Source: Fibrobacterota bacterium
GTDB lineage: Bacteria; Fibrobacterota; Fibrobacteria; UBA5070
Reading direction: 5' to 3'
Assembly (NCBI GenBank): GCA_029557215.1
Contig: JAKPQQ010000273.1
Coordinates: 1 to 56,877 of the forward strand
Length of the DNA stretch: 56,877 bases
Shown: positions 24,211 through 32,841 of the stretch, piece by piece
Position numbering within the stretch: the first letter of the stretch is position 1
How the letters are laid out: every line of letters begins with the position of its first letter
Translations under genes and position numbers: made by a program
The notes under the pieces: model-generated
Seen by the model: the letters and a program-made list of their open reading frames with translations, nothing else
Database searches by the model: none
What the model was told of the DNA's origin: nothing

Positions 24211-26039
24211 TGGCCGCGCCGACCCGACCCTACCTGCCTTCGGCCGCCCTGCGGCGGCTGGTCCGGGGCTCGCCCCTGCTCGCGTCGGCCGCGGCGTTGC
24301 GCGAGTCGGGCGCGTTGCCGTTCCGGACCCGTTCGCTGACGGCGCCGGAAACGCTCGAGCTCGAGCGGCAGGGATGCGTCTGCCAGGATTGGACGAGGGT
24401 GAGGGTGCAGGAAGGGTTCGATTGCGCCTCGGTGCGAGAGACCACCTTCGAAGGCGACGTCTCGCTGGCCAGGTTTTCCGGAACCGTCATGCTCCCAGGC
24501 CACGTGAGCCTGTCGACCGGAATCCGCCGCGCGCACATTCGCGACGCCGTGATCGGCAACTGCTGCATCCACGACGTCGGCCTGATCGCCCGCCAGGTGA
24601 TCCACGACGCGGCCGTGGTGTTCCGCGTGGGATCGCTCGTATCTTCGGCGACATCGGCCTTCGCCACCGGCGTGAAGGTCCAGGTGGGACTGGAGACCGG
24701 CGGTCGCGAAGTCCCGATCTTCGCGGAAATGGACATGGAACTGGCCACCTGGCTCGCTTCGCATCCGGGTCCGAGCCCGGAACGCGCGGCCTTCGACGAA
24801 GCGCTTGCCCAGCACCAGGACACCGTGCGCCACGCCGCCGGGTTCGTGGGCGAAGGCGCGCTCATCTGCAACACGGCCACCGTGCGCAACGCCTGGATCG
24901 GCCCCAACGCCCGAGTGGACGGAGCCCAGCTCGTGCGGGATGTGGCGGTGCTTTCCAGCATCGACGCGCCCACCCAGATCCGCGACGGCGCGGTGGTGGA
25001 ACACGCCGTCCTGCAGCACGGCGTCCAGATCCGGACCATGGCCGTGGTCCGCAAGGCGCTGTTCTGCGAGGCGTCGGGCGCCGCGCGCCACGCCAAGATC
25101 TTGGACGCGGTGATCGGACCCAACACCGAGATCCAGGAAGGCGAAGTCACCAGCTCCCTGCTGGGGCCGCTGGTCGGGTTCCACCACCAGTCGCTCTTGA
25201 TCGCCTGTCTCTGGCCCGAGGGCCGCGGCAACGTGGGCCACGGAGCCGCGCTGGGATCCAACCACACCGGCCGCCGCGCCGACCAGGAACTGCGGCCCGG
25301 CGAAGGCCAGTTCTTCGGGTTGTGCTCGCAGGTCAAGTTCCCGGCCAACTTCTCCGAATCGCCGTGGACGCTGGTCGCCACCGGAACGGCGGTCCCTCCG
25401 GGCCGCATGCGCCTGCCGTTCTCGCTGGTGAGTTCCGAGCCCGGACAGGATCTGCCACGCGCCCGCCCCGGCTGGATGTGGCTGCACAACGCCTACGCGC
25501 TGGAGCGGGCCGAACTCAAGCTCGCCTCGCGCGACCGGACGCGGTCCAAGTCCTGCCTGAGGCCGCTTCTGCACCCCGCGCTGCTGGAGATCGTCCAACG
25601 CTCCCGCGCCGCGCTGCTCGAAGCGACCGGACGCGACGCCTGGGACCCTTCCAGCCTGCCCGCGCTGGGGATGGCGCGGATGACGGAATCCGACCGCAAG
25701 GAGGCGATCTCCGCCTACACGGAATGCCTGACCTTGGCCGCGCTGCGGGCGCTTCTGGCCGGAACCGAAGGCGATGCCCTGGCGTGGGCCCGAGGCTTCC
25801 TGGCGTCCGAATTCCCCGATCTCCCCGAAGAACAACTCCTGAAACGTCTGCCCGGGCTGGAGCGGCTCTGGGTGCGCCGGGTGCGCCACAGCCGCGAGCG
25901 CGACGACAAGCGCGGCCAGGCCGTGTTCGACGACTACGCCCTGGTGCACGCACCGGCCAAGGAAGACGAAGTGGTCAAGGCCGCCGTGCACCGCGCGCGC
26001 GAAACCGCGAGGCTGGTGAGGGAACGTGAAAACGCCTGA
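24210..26039 (+). CDS. DUF4954-type left-handed beta-helix protein
   Basis: 609 residues. The central part (about 100-340) has hexapeptide-like repeats, for example IRDAVIGNCCIHDVGLIARQ, AWIGPNARVDGAQLVRDVAV and VVEHAVLQHGVQIRTMAVVR, the mark of a left-handed beta-helix as in GlmU-type acyl/nucleotidyl transferases; GFHHQSLLIACLWPEGRGNVGHG is a strongly conserved element of DUF4954 proteins. The C-terminal 200 residues are helical. Sugar-nucleotide or acyltransferase activity has been guessed for this family but is unproven. It overlaps dapL by one base and birA by 14, in a five-gene chain, so it is expressed with them. Confidence 0.8.
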   Translation: MAAPTRPYLPSAALRRLVRGSPLLASAAALRESGALPFRTRSLTAPETLELERQGCVCQDWTRVRVQEGFDCASVRETTFEGDVSLARFSGTVMLPGHVSLSTGIRRAHIRDAVIGNCCIHDVGLIARQVIHDAAVVFRVGSLVSSATSAFATGVKVQVGLETGGREVPIFAEMDMELATWLASHPGPSPERAAFDEALAQHQDTVRHAAGFVGEGALICNTATVRNAWIGPNARVDGAQLVRDVAVLSSIDAPTQIRDGAVVEHAVLQHGVQIRTMAVVRKALFCEASGAARHAKILDAVIGPNTEIQEGEVTSSLLGPLVGFHHQSLLIACLWPEGRGNVGHGAALGSNHTGRRADQELRPGEGQFFGLCSQVKFPANFSESPWTLVATGTAVPPGRMRLPFSLVSSEPGQDLPRARPGWMWLHNAYALERAELKLASRDRTRSKSCLRPLLHPALLEIVQRSRAALLEATGRDAWDPSSLPALGMARMTESDRKEAISAYTECLTLAALRALLAGTEGDALAWARGFLASEFPDLPEEQLLKRLPGLERLWVRRVRHSRERDDKRGQAVFDDYALVHAPAKEDEVVKAAVHRARETARLVRERENA

Positions 26040-26793
26040 GGTCGGGCCAGGATTCCGCAACGGCGCCCTGTTGCGCTTTGGCCGGATTTCGTCCACCATG
26101 GACGTCGCGCGGGAGCAACCCGATTCTGACGTCCCGGTGACGGTGGTGGCTTCCGAACAGACCGCGGGCCGCGGGCGGTTTGATCGCGCCTGGGTGTCGC
26201 CTCCGCAGGGAGGCTTGTACCTCACCGTCCGGATCCCCTGGACGCGCCCCATCCAGCAGGCGCCGCTGGTTTCGATCGGCGCCGCTCTCGCGCTGGCGCG
26301 GGTGGCCGCCGGATCGGGCTGCCGCGACATCGTGCTGAAATGGCCCAACGACCTCCTGATCGGGGGACGCAAGGCGGCCGGAATCCTCGCGGAAATGGCC
26401 ACGGCTGCCGCGAAATCCTCGCTTCTGGTGGGCATCGGGATCAACGTGTCGATTCCAGCATCCACCTTGGCGACCGTGGGGCAGCCTGCCGTGTCGCTTT
26501 CCGACGCTTGCGGATCGGCGCTGGACCCCGAACAGATCTTGTCCGAATTCCTGGGTTCCTGGTCGGAACTCGACGCCACGCTGGAAACCGTCGGATTCGC
26601 GCCGCTGGCCCGGGAATTCCGGTCCAGGACCGATCTGCCGGGTCGACGATTCCTGCTTTCGTCGGGTCAGGACCGGCGCCCCATCGTGGTGCGCGACATC
26701 TGCGACGACGGATCCCTGGAAATCCAGGACCCCGCGACCCAAGCGATCGAACGCGTCTTCGGAGGCGAGCTGCTCCCGGCGGATTCCGAATGA
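26026..26793 (+). CDS. birA: Biotin-[acetyl-CoA-carboxylase] ligase, monofunctional
   Basis: Transfers biotin to the lysine of biotin carboxyl carrier proteins. The 255-residue protein contains SSTMDVA, QTAGRGRFDRAW (biotin/AMP loop), KWPNDLLIGGRKAAGILAEM and VGIGINV, all standard BirA catalytic motifs. There is no N-terminal helix-turn-helix, so it is the group I form that does not repress bio genes. The GTG start at 26026 lies inside the end of the DUF4954 gene and its stop overlaps the next ATG, so it is coupled on both sides. Confidence 0.93.
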   Translation: MKTPEVGPGFRNGALLRFGRISSTMDVAREQPDSDVPVTVVASEQTAGRGRFDRAWVSPPQGGLYLTVRIPWTRPIQQAPLVSIGAALALARVAAGSGCRDIVLKWPNDLLIGGRKAAGILAEMATAAAKSSLLVGIGINVSIPASTLATVGQPAVSLSDACGSALDPEQILSEFLGSWSELDATLETVGFAPLAREFRSRTDLPGRRFLLSSGQDRRPIVVRDICDDGSLEIQDPATQAIERVFGGELLPADSE

Positions 26794-28118
26794 GCGCGCT
26801 CCGCCGACCCATCGCGGTCTGCCTGGCCTTCGCGGGGCTCGCGTCGTCGTTGCCCTCCGACGCGTTGCTGGACAGTCTGGCGATCGCCGCGACCAGCCAG
26901 GAACGCGCGAAGAACCTGGGCGAGCGGGACCAGACGGAAATCCTCCTGGAGACCCTCGCACGCCAGCGTCTGGTGGCCGATTCGGCCCCGGAGCATCCCA
27001 AGGCCGTCCTCGAACGACTCGATCGCCTTCGCGAGGAACGTGCGATCAAGGAAGAACAGGAATTGGCGAACCTGCGCAAACCGCCTCCGGAAGTCGCATC
27101 GATGATGGCGGTCGATTCGCTCCCGGCACCCGCGGCCGAAGTCGGCCCCGAGTCGGTCCCGCCCAAGGAAAAGGCTCCCGACACCGCGGCGAAACCGCAG
27201 GCGCCCGTCGTGTCGATCTGTCCCAGCGGCCCGGTGAGGATCGAGTGGCTCCCGTCGTCGAACCAACCGATCCGCGACGTATCCGACTCCATCCATCCCG
27301 TGAAGGTGCGGATCGAGGCCCCTTGCGGACTTTCGCGCATCGATCTGTTCGTGGACGAATCGCTCCTGCGCAGCTTCCCCGTCCCGGTGGGCAAAGTGGG
27401 TTCGTTCGAGTTCTCCGACGGAGTCGCCCTGACGGCGGGGATCCACCATCTCGACATCGTCGCCTGCGACAGTTTTGGCGTGTGCTCGCGGAGCACTCCG
27501 CTCGAATCGCGCACCTCCAAGCCGGTCCACCCCTGGATTCCAAGAGCCGTGGGCGCGCTGGTGGGTCTTTGCGCGCTGCTGGGCCTGGCGTTGACCATCC
27601 GCAAGCGTTCCTCGCATCCGGCACCCGTCCGGCACACCGCCACCGTCCCCCTGCCCGACTCCTCGGGGGTCTCGTCCACGATCCGCCATCGACTGCAGCT
27701 GGTGGCCAAGGAAATCGGACCGTCGTTCCCGGCCGTGTCGCTGCGTCTGCCCGACTCGCCTCCCGCGCTGGCCATCGATCCCGAATCTCTGGGCGAGGCG
27801 TTCGGCACGATCGTGCGCCTGCACGCCCGACGCGCCCAGCAGAACGGACAGATCCTGATCGCGATGGGCCATGGCCCCCTCAGCGCGGAAGTCGTCTTCG
27901 AGGACACGGCACCTTCTCCCGACGAACCGTCGATCCCCTCGATCCTGGATCCTTCCAAGCCGTGGCTCAAGGAGCGGATGGAGCTGGACCAGGAACTGGA
28001 ACTCGCCCGCCAGGCCATCGTCCGCGCCACGGGAAGCATTTCCATGGAAGCCCGGATCGACGGCGGTCTGCGCACCCGCGTGCGCCTCAAGCTCGCCCCC
28101 GCCAAGGAGAACGCCTGA
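26790..28118 (+). CDS. Membrane-anchored protein with a degenerate GHKL ATPase domain
   Basis: 442 residues: a signal-like N-terminus (1-24), a short coiled coil (about 70-95), a Pro/Ala linker, an Ig-like extracytoplasmic region (about 140-240), one membrane helix (251-271) and a cytoplasmic domain. In that domain AIDPESLGEAFGTIVRLHAR resembles the N-box of histidine kinases and ELELARQAIVRATGSISMEA resembles the G2 box GLGLAIV, but the N-box Asn is replaced by His, both key Gly by Glu, and there is no phospho-acceptor His domain. This looks like a kinase-derived ATPase fold that can no longer turn over ATP. Periplasmic sensing passed to a scaffold is one possibility. It overlaps birA by four bases. 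Confidence 0.6.
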   Translation: MSALRRPIAVCLAFAGLASSLPSDALLDSLAIAATSQERAKNLGERDQTEILLETLARQRLVADSAPEHPKAVLERLDRLREERAIKEEQELANLRKPPPEVASMMAVDSLPAPAAEVGPESVPPKEKAPDTAAKPQAPVVSICPSGPVRIEWLPSSNQPIRDVSDSIHPVKVRIEAPCGLSRIDLFVDESLLRSFPVPVGKVGSFEFSDGVALTAGIHHLDIVACDSFGVCSRSTPLESRTSKPVHPWIPRAVGALVGLCALLGLALTIRKRSSHPAPVRHTATVPLPDSSGVSSTIRHRLQLVAKEIGPSFPAVSLRLPDSPPALAIDPESLGEAFGTIVRLHARRAQQNGQILIAMGHGPLSAEVVFEDTAPSPDEPSIPSILDPSKPWLKERMELDQELELARQAIVRATGSISMEARIDGGLRTRVRLKLAPAKENA

Positions 28119-28119
28119 C

Positions 28120-28779
28120 ATGGAATGGTCGCCCGACGGCTTGCCCGGGTTCTTCGAACGCCTCCGGAACATGAGCGCCATCCGCCGTTTCGGGACGCTG
28201 CCTTCGGCGCATCCCGACAGCGTGGCCAACCACTCCTACGACGTGGCCGTGCTGGCGATGATGATCGCCGACCGCGAGGGCGACACGACCCTGTCGGTGG
28301 AAAAGATCCTTCGCAAGGCGTTGTGGCACGATTTCGAAGAAACCATCGTGTCCGACATCCCGCACCCCATCAAGCACCGCTACCAGGGTGGCCGCCTGGG
28401 ACGGCTCCTGGAGGAAATCGTGGAGACCGTCCTGGAGAACGAGGCGTTCCACGAACTGCCGCACGAGCTGGCCCACCGCTACGCCGCCGACGCCCGCGAC
28501 GCCAAGCGCGAACGCGAAGGCGAAGTCGTGGCCGCCGCCGACGCGATGGACCTCGTGATCGTGGCCACCCGCGAGATCAAGCTGGGCAACCGCTACTTCC
28601 TGCACGTGTTCGAGGCGGGCATGGGGCTTTGCGAAAGGTTCCGGCACTTCAAGCTGGTTGACGAATTCTGTCGCGTCGCGCGCCCGTACCTGGAAAACGG
28701 CCAGTTCGTGGACGGCGTGTTCCACGAGGACCGCCCGGGCGGCCTCAGCCAGTTCGACCTGTTCGCGCCGCCGGCCTGA
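28120..28779 (+). CDS. YfbR-like HD-domain phosphohydrolase
   Basis: 219 residues. RNMSAIRRFGTLPSAHPDSV is followed by VANHSYDVAVLAMMIA (His38), ALWHDFEETIVSDIPHPIKH (His70, Asp71) and a third metal ligand in AAADAMDL (Asp141 or Asp144), the HD metal site of YfbR-type 5'-deoxynucleotidases. E. coli YfbR removes phosphate from deoxynucleoside monophosphates. The C-terminal 40 residues, ending GGLSQFDLFAPPA, are beyond the E. coli length. AAGGAG stands 11 bases before the ATG, and the gene starts one base after the previous stop. It ends a chain of five co-directional genes from dapL. Confidence 0.85.
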   Translation: MEWSPDGLPGFFERLRNMSAIRRFGTLPSAHPDSVANHSYDVAVLAMMIADREGDTTLSVEKILRKALWHDFEETIVSDIPHPIKHRYQGGRLGRLLEEIVETVLENEAFHELPHELAHRYAADARDAKREREGEVVAAADAMDLVIVATREIKLGNRYFLHVFEAGMGLCERFRHFKLVDEFCRVARPYLENGQFVDGVFHEDRPGGLSQFDLFAPPA

Positions 28780-28791
28780 AGCCGCCGCCCC

Positions 28792-30147
28792 CTACGCCCC
28801 TTTGCGAAGCGTCCGGACGAACACCATGCTCTTGCGGTCGTGGTTGTAGGTCGCGGCCTTTTCCGGAGGCAGGTCGCCCAGGTCGCCGCGCACGAACCCC
28901 AGCTCGGCGAACCAGTCGGAAGTCTGGGTGGTGAGCAGGAACACGCGGTCCAGCCCCAGCTTGTGGGCGCGCAGCATCTGGTACTGCACCAGCTTGCGCC
29001 CGATCCCCCACCGGCGGACCTGCTCGGACACCGCCACCGCGGCGATTTCTGCGGAACCGTCGGAAAACAGGTGCAGCGCGGCCGCGCCCTGCACGAATCC
29101 GTCCACTTCGTGGACCGCGTAGTCCCCGATCTTGGCCTCGATCTGTTCCACCGAGCGGGGAACCAGCACGCCCGAAGCCACGTAGGGCTCCTGGATCCGC
29201 AGGATGTCCTGCACGTCGGACAGCGCCGCCGGACGGATGTTGTCGTAGTCGTTGGCGAAGACCATGGTGCCCTGGCCGTTCTGGCTGAACACCTCCCGCA
29301 GGAGGCTTCCATCTTCCAGGCCGTCGAGCACGTGGGTGCGCCGCACACCCTTGCGGCAGGCTTCCAGGCCGCGCGCGAGGTAGTCGCGATAGGGTTTCCC
29401 GATCCGATCCCCGTTGCGCTCCAGAAGCTGCTCCACCTGGACCAGGTTCAGACTGGAAAGCATGCCGTCTTCGCGCAGATCCACCTCGGCGGGCAGTTCG
29501 ATGCCTTCGCCGATGCTCGGCTTTTCGTCGCACAGGAAGAACAACTTGCTGGCCCCCAGCTGCACGGCCAGTTCCATGGCCAGCTGGGTGGAATTCACGT
29601 TGTAGGGCTGCCCCGCCGAATTCCAGCCGATGTTCGGGACGATCGGCACGAACTCCTGCCCCATGAGCTGGCGAAGGATGTCGGTGCGCAGGCTCTGGAC
29701 CGATCCGGTCCGCTGGTAGTCCGTCCCGCCAAGGACCCCCAACCCACGCGCCTTCACCCAGTTGCCGATCAGGGCGTTCACGCCCGATTCGGCGATCAGG
29801 GTCATGATCCGGCTGCAGACGTCGAACGCCGCCATGGTGACGAACGGCAACGCCTCTTCGGTGGTCACCCGCACGCCGTCGACCATGGGTGCGTCGATTT
29901 CCCAGGTCTTGAGGAACGAGTCGATCTGGCGCCGCGCGCCGGGAACCACCACCACCCGGATCCCCATGCGGTGCAGCGAGGCGATGTCGCGGACCAGTCC
30001 CGCGAAACTCGGCACGTCGAGGAGGCCGCTTTCCAGCTTGATGACGAAAACCTCGCCTCGATAACGGGCGACGTACCCCAGGGCTTCGCGCAGGACGGGG
30101 ACGGCTTCTTGTTCGTGGAGTTCGATGGACACGATCGGAAATTGCAT
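28792..30147 (-). CDS. argA: Amino-acid N-acetyltransferase (N-acetylglutamate synthase)
   Basis: First step of arginine synthesis: acetyl-CoA plus glutamate. The 451-residue protein has the ArgA order: an amino-acid-kinase domain (about 20-285; GEVFVIKLESGLLDVP, VVVVPGARRQID, NIGWNSAGQPYNVN) and a GNAT domain (about 305-451; EIAAVAVSEQVRRWGIGRKL with the acetyl-CoA loop, WFAELGFVRGDLGDLPPEK). In such enzymes the kinase domain is the arginine-binding regulatory part. It converges on the HD gene and diverges from the phosphatase gene at 30180 with only 32 bases between starts, so the two promoters must overlap coding sequence. Confidence 0.92.
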   Translation of the reverse strand: MQFPIVSIELHEQEAVPVLREALGYVARYRGEVFVIKLESGLLDVPSFAGLVRDIASLHRMGIRVVVVPGARRQIDSFLKTWEIDAPMVDGVRVTTEEALPFVTMAAFDVCSRIMTLIAESGVNALIGNWVKARGLGVLGGTDYQRTGSVQSLRTDILRQLMGQEFVPIVPNIGWNSAGQPYNVNSTQLAMELAVQLGASKLFFLCDEKPSIGEGIELPAEVDLREDGMLSSLNLVQVEQLLERNGDRIGKPYRDYLARGLEACRKGVRRTHVLDGLEDGSLLREVFSQNGQGTMVFANDYDNIRPAALSDVQDILRIQEPYVASGVLVPRSVEQIEAKIGDYAVHEVDGFVQGAAALHLFSDGSAEIAAVAVSEQVRRWGIGRKLVQYQMLRAHKLGLDRVFLLTTQTSDWFAELGFVRGDLGDLPPEKAATYNHDRKSMVFVRTLRKGA

Positions 30148-30179
30148 TTCCGGTGTCGGGAATGGGAGACTGGAGTTCG

Positions 30180-31196
30180 ATGGAAATCAACTCCGACGTC
30201 GCCTCCGCTCCTGGCGGATCCGAATCGACCTGCCGGATGCAGCCCCCGGGACGGGTCGTGGCGGTCGGGGACATCCACGGCAATTTCGAAGGTTGGGTCC
30301 AGATCCTGCGATTCGCCGACCTGATCGACCACAAAGGATCGTGGGTGGGCGGGAACACCACGCTGGTCATGACCGGCGACGTCGTGGGGCGCGGAGGCTA
30401 CCCCAAGCGGATCTACCTCTGGCTGCGACGTCTGATGCGCGAGGCCGGCAATGCCGGCGGACGCGTGGAATTCCTGCTGGGCAACCACGAAGCGATGTCC
30501 ATGCACCATATCCATTCCTACACCACGGTGGAGGAATACCGGGATTTCGCCCCTCCTTCCGAACTGGACCAGGGTGCCTTGCGCTCCACCTTGATCGCGT
30601 TGCCTTCGCCCAGCGGCGGCGACGCCCAGCGGACATCGGCGATGTTCGACATGGCACGCATGCAGGAAGAACCGCTGGGTTGGCTGGAATTCCGCCGCGC
30701 CATGGCCCCCACGGGCATGGTCGGGCGCTGGCTCGTCAAACGCCCCACCCTGTTCATCGCGGGAAAGACCCTGTTCGTGCACGGCGGTCTGCACCCCCGG
30801 TATTCGGTCTGGAAACCGGAAGAACTCAACTCGCGGATCCAGCGCGAGATGATGCGCTACCAGCCGTATTTCGAGCTCGACGCCCGATCCCCCGCCCTCG
30901 CCGAAGACGGGCCGCACTGGTACCGGATCGCGATGCGCAAGTCGCAGGAAGTCCTGAAGGCCGAGCTGGAAGAAACCCTGGGGAACTGGGAGATCGACCG
31001 CATGGTGGTCGGACACACCCCCACCTTCCTCATCGACGCGCGATCGCCCGGACAGGTCCTGTCGTTGGCCGGAGGCCGCCTGTTCTGCATCGACGTGGGG
31101 ATCGGACGCGCCTATGGCGCCAGGCTCGCCGCCCTGGAGCTGACTCCCGACGGCAACGCCACGGCGATCTATCCCGACCACCGCCAGAAGCTCTGA
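30180..31196 (+). CDS. PPP-type metallophosphatase
   Basis: 338 residues of a calcineurin-like phosphoesterase of the PPP (Ser/Thr phosphatase) type. All metal-ligand motifs are present in order: GDIHGNFEGW, GDVVGRGGYPKR, LLGNHEAMS, VVGHTPTF and a late HGG (FVHGGLHPRY). Such enzymes cut phosphate from proteins or small molecules; bacterial members are sometimes called Shewanella-like phosphatases. Three in-frame starts are possible (GTG 30153, ATG 30162, ATG 30180). I took the last, which has GGAG upstream and loses no motif. It is isolated, so its substrate cannot be guessed. Confidence 0.85.
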   Translation: MEINSDVASAPGGSESTCRMQPPGRVVAVGDIHGNFEGWVQILRFADLIDHKGSWVGGNTTLVMTGDVVGRGGYPKRIYLWLRRLMREAGNAGGRVEFLLGNHEAMSMHHIHSYTTVEEYRDFAPPSELDQGALRSTLIALPSPSGGDAQRTSAMFDMARMQEEPLGWLEFRRAMAPTGMVGRWLVKRPTLFIAGKTLFVHGGLHPRYSVWKPEELNSRIQREMMRYQPYFELDARSPALAEDGPHWYRIAMRKSQEVLKAELEETLGNWEIDRMVVGHTPTFLIDARSPGQVLSLAGGRLFCIDVGIGRAYGARLAALELTPDGNATAIYPDHRQKL

Positions 31197-31210
31197 CGCT
31201 CCTGAAGGCC

Positions 31211-31242
31211 AAAAACGAAAGCGGAAAGCTCGCGCCTTCCGC
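31211..31242 (-). terminator. Terminator of the nuo operon
   Basis: On the minus strand GCGGAAGG and CTTTCCGC form a stem with one mismatch around a six-base loop and are followed by TTTCGTTTTTGG. It lies 61 bases after the nuoN stop. Confidence 0.7.
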
Positions 31243-31302
31243 CGTGGTCCCCCGGTCGGGGACGAATGTTGGCTCGAGCCGTGGATTCCGGCCCGGGTGG
31301 TT

Positions 31303-32841
31303 CTAGCCTCCGAACAGTTCCTTGGGGAACGCGCCAAGGGCGACCAGCGCCAAGGCGGCCACGGAAACCGTCCAGCCCAGCAGCACGGGTGCCGGTTCGG
31401 CCTCGCGCGAAGCCGGTCCAGGTTGCGACCAGACCGCGATCACGATCTTGAAGTAGGCGGCGGCGCTCACGAAGGCGAACAGCAACGCGACGCCCGGCAC
31501 CAGGAGCAACAGCTGCGGCGACACGCCGGGAACCATCCCCGAAAAGACGTTGAGCAGCATGCCGTGGAACAGTTCGAACTTCGCCACGAATCCGGCCATC
31601 GGAGGAAGCCCCGCCAGCGAGGCCAGGAACAAGGTGAGTACGGCTCCCACCAAGGGATTGCGCCGCGCCGCACCGGAAAGCGCCGACACATGGTCGCCGG
31701 CGTCTTCGGGGCCGGACAAGGCGGCCAGGCAAGCCAAGGCGCCGGAGGTCGCCAAGGCGTAACCGGCCAGGTAGTACCAGGTCACGGATAGATCCACATA
31801 GCCGCGCGCCAAGCTGGGAAGCATGAAGCCCAATCCCATGAAACCCGCGTTGGCGACACCGGAATACGCCAACAGGCGGCGGACGGATGTCTGCCCAAGG
31901 ACCGAAAGCGACCCGATGGCGATGGAAAGCAGGCCCAAGCCCCCGAAGACGACCAGGGCGACCCTCTTGAGGGCCTCGAACGACTCCGGCGTCATCTGGT
32001 AGAACAGCATCGGGGGAATGGTGATCTTGAGCGACATCGGAGACTGGAGGGGGAATCCGGCGCGCGAAACCAGGTAGTTCAGCCAGAGGGTGCCCAGAGC
32101 GGCGATGGCGGCGACCTTCACGGCACCCGCCATGAACGCGGTGACTCCCGAGGGAGCGCCGTTGTAGGCGTCGGGGCTCCAGAAATGGAACGGAGCCATG
32201 CCGATCTTGAACAGCAAGCCGACCGCCATCAGCAGAAACCCGAGATTGAAGACTCCCAGGCGCCCCTCGGCGACGATTCCGCCGAACATCACCGTTCCCG
32301 TGGCGCCGTAGCAGAGCGACGCCCCATACAGGTAGACCGCGGAGAAGACCGCGCCCATCGCGAAGTACTTGAGGACCGCTTCGGCGCTGTCGGGGGATTT
32401 GCGACGCAATCCCACCATCGGGTAGATGGCCAGGCTGAGGATCTCCATGCCCACGAACAAGGCGATGGACTGGCTGGCCATGACCATCAGGACCGCGCCC
32501 ACGGTGGCGAGCTGAACCAGAACGTAGGGCTCGCCGCCTTCGAACCGGTCGGACGACAGATTCCGCTGCAAGGCGGCCAGCCCCAGGAACAGCACGAACA
32601 GGAGGACCAGGACCAGTCCGGCCCGGACCGCGTCCATCGCGAACACGCCGTGCAGGTGGCCTTGGGGCGTGTAGCGCAGGACCCAGGCGGAAATCGCGAC
32701 GGATGCCGTGCCGATCCAGGGCAGGAACCTGTGCTTGTCTTCCTTGGAAAGGAACGGTTCGGCGACGAGGGTGGCGAGCGCCCCCAGGACGAGAACCAGG
32801 ACCGGGCCCATCAAGGGCAGAAGGTTAACGGCCGGCAACAT
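31303..32841 (-). CDS. nuoN: NADH-quinone oxidoreductase subunit N
   Basis: Antiporter-like membrane subunit of respiratory complex I; 512 residues with about 14 hydrophobic helices. GMEILSLAIYPMVGLRRKSP and LLFKIGMAPFHFWSPDAYNGAP hold the conserved Glu and Lys of the proton channel. ATG at 32850 lies directly on its own GGAGG; ATG at 32841 has it nine bases upstream, so I prefer 32841 (MLPAVNLLPLMGPV). The gene overlaps nuoM by 17 bases and is the last of the operon. Confidence 0.95.
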   Translation of the reverse strand: MLPAVNLLPLMGPVLVLVLGALATLVAEPFLSKEDKHRFLPWIGTASVAISAWVLRYTPQGHLHGVFAMDAVRAGLVLVLLFVLFLGLAALQRNLSSDRFEGGEPYVLVQLATVGAVLMVMASQSIALFVGMEILSLAIYPMVGLRRKSPDSAEAVLKYFAMGAVFSAVYLYGASLCYGATGTVMFGGIVAEGRLGVFNLGFLLMAVGLLFKIGMAPFHFWSPDAYNGAPSGVTAFMAGAVKVAAIAALGTLWLNYLVSRAGFPLQSPMSLKITIPPMLFYQMTPESFEALKRVALVVFGGLGLLSIAIGSLSVLGQTSVRRLLAYSGVANAGFMGLGFMLPSLARGYVDLSVTWYYLAGYALATSGALACLAALSGPEDAGDHVSALSGAARRNPLVGAVLTLFLASLAGLPPMAGFVAKFELFHGMLLNVFSGMVPGVSPQLLLLVPGVALLFAFVSAAAYFKIVIAVWSQPGPASREAEPAPVLLGWTVSVAALALVALGAFPKELFGG

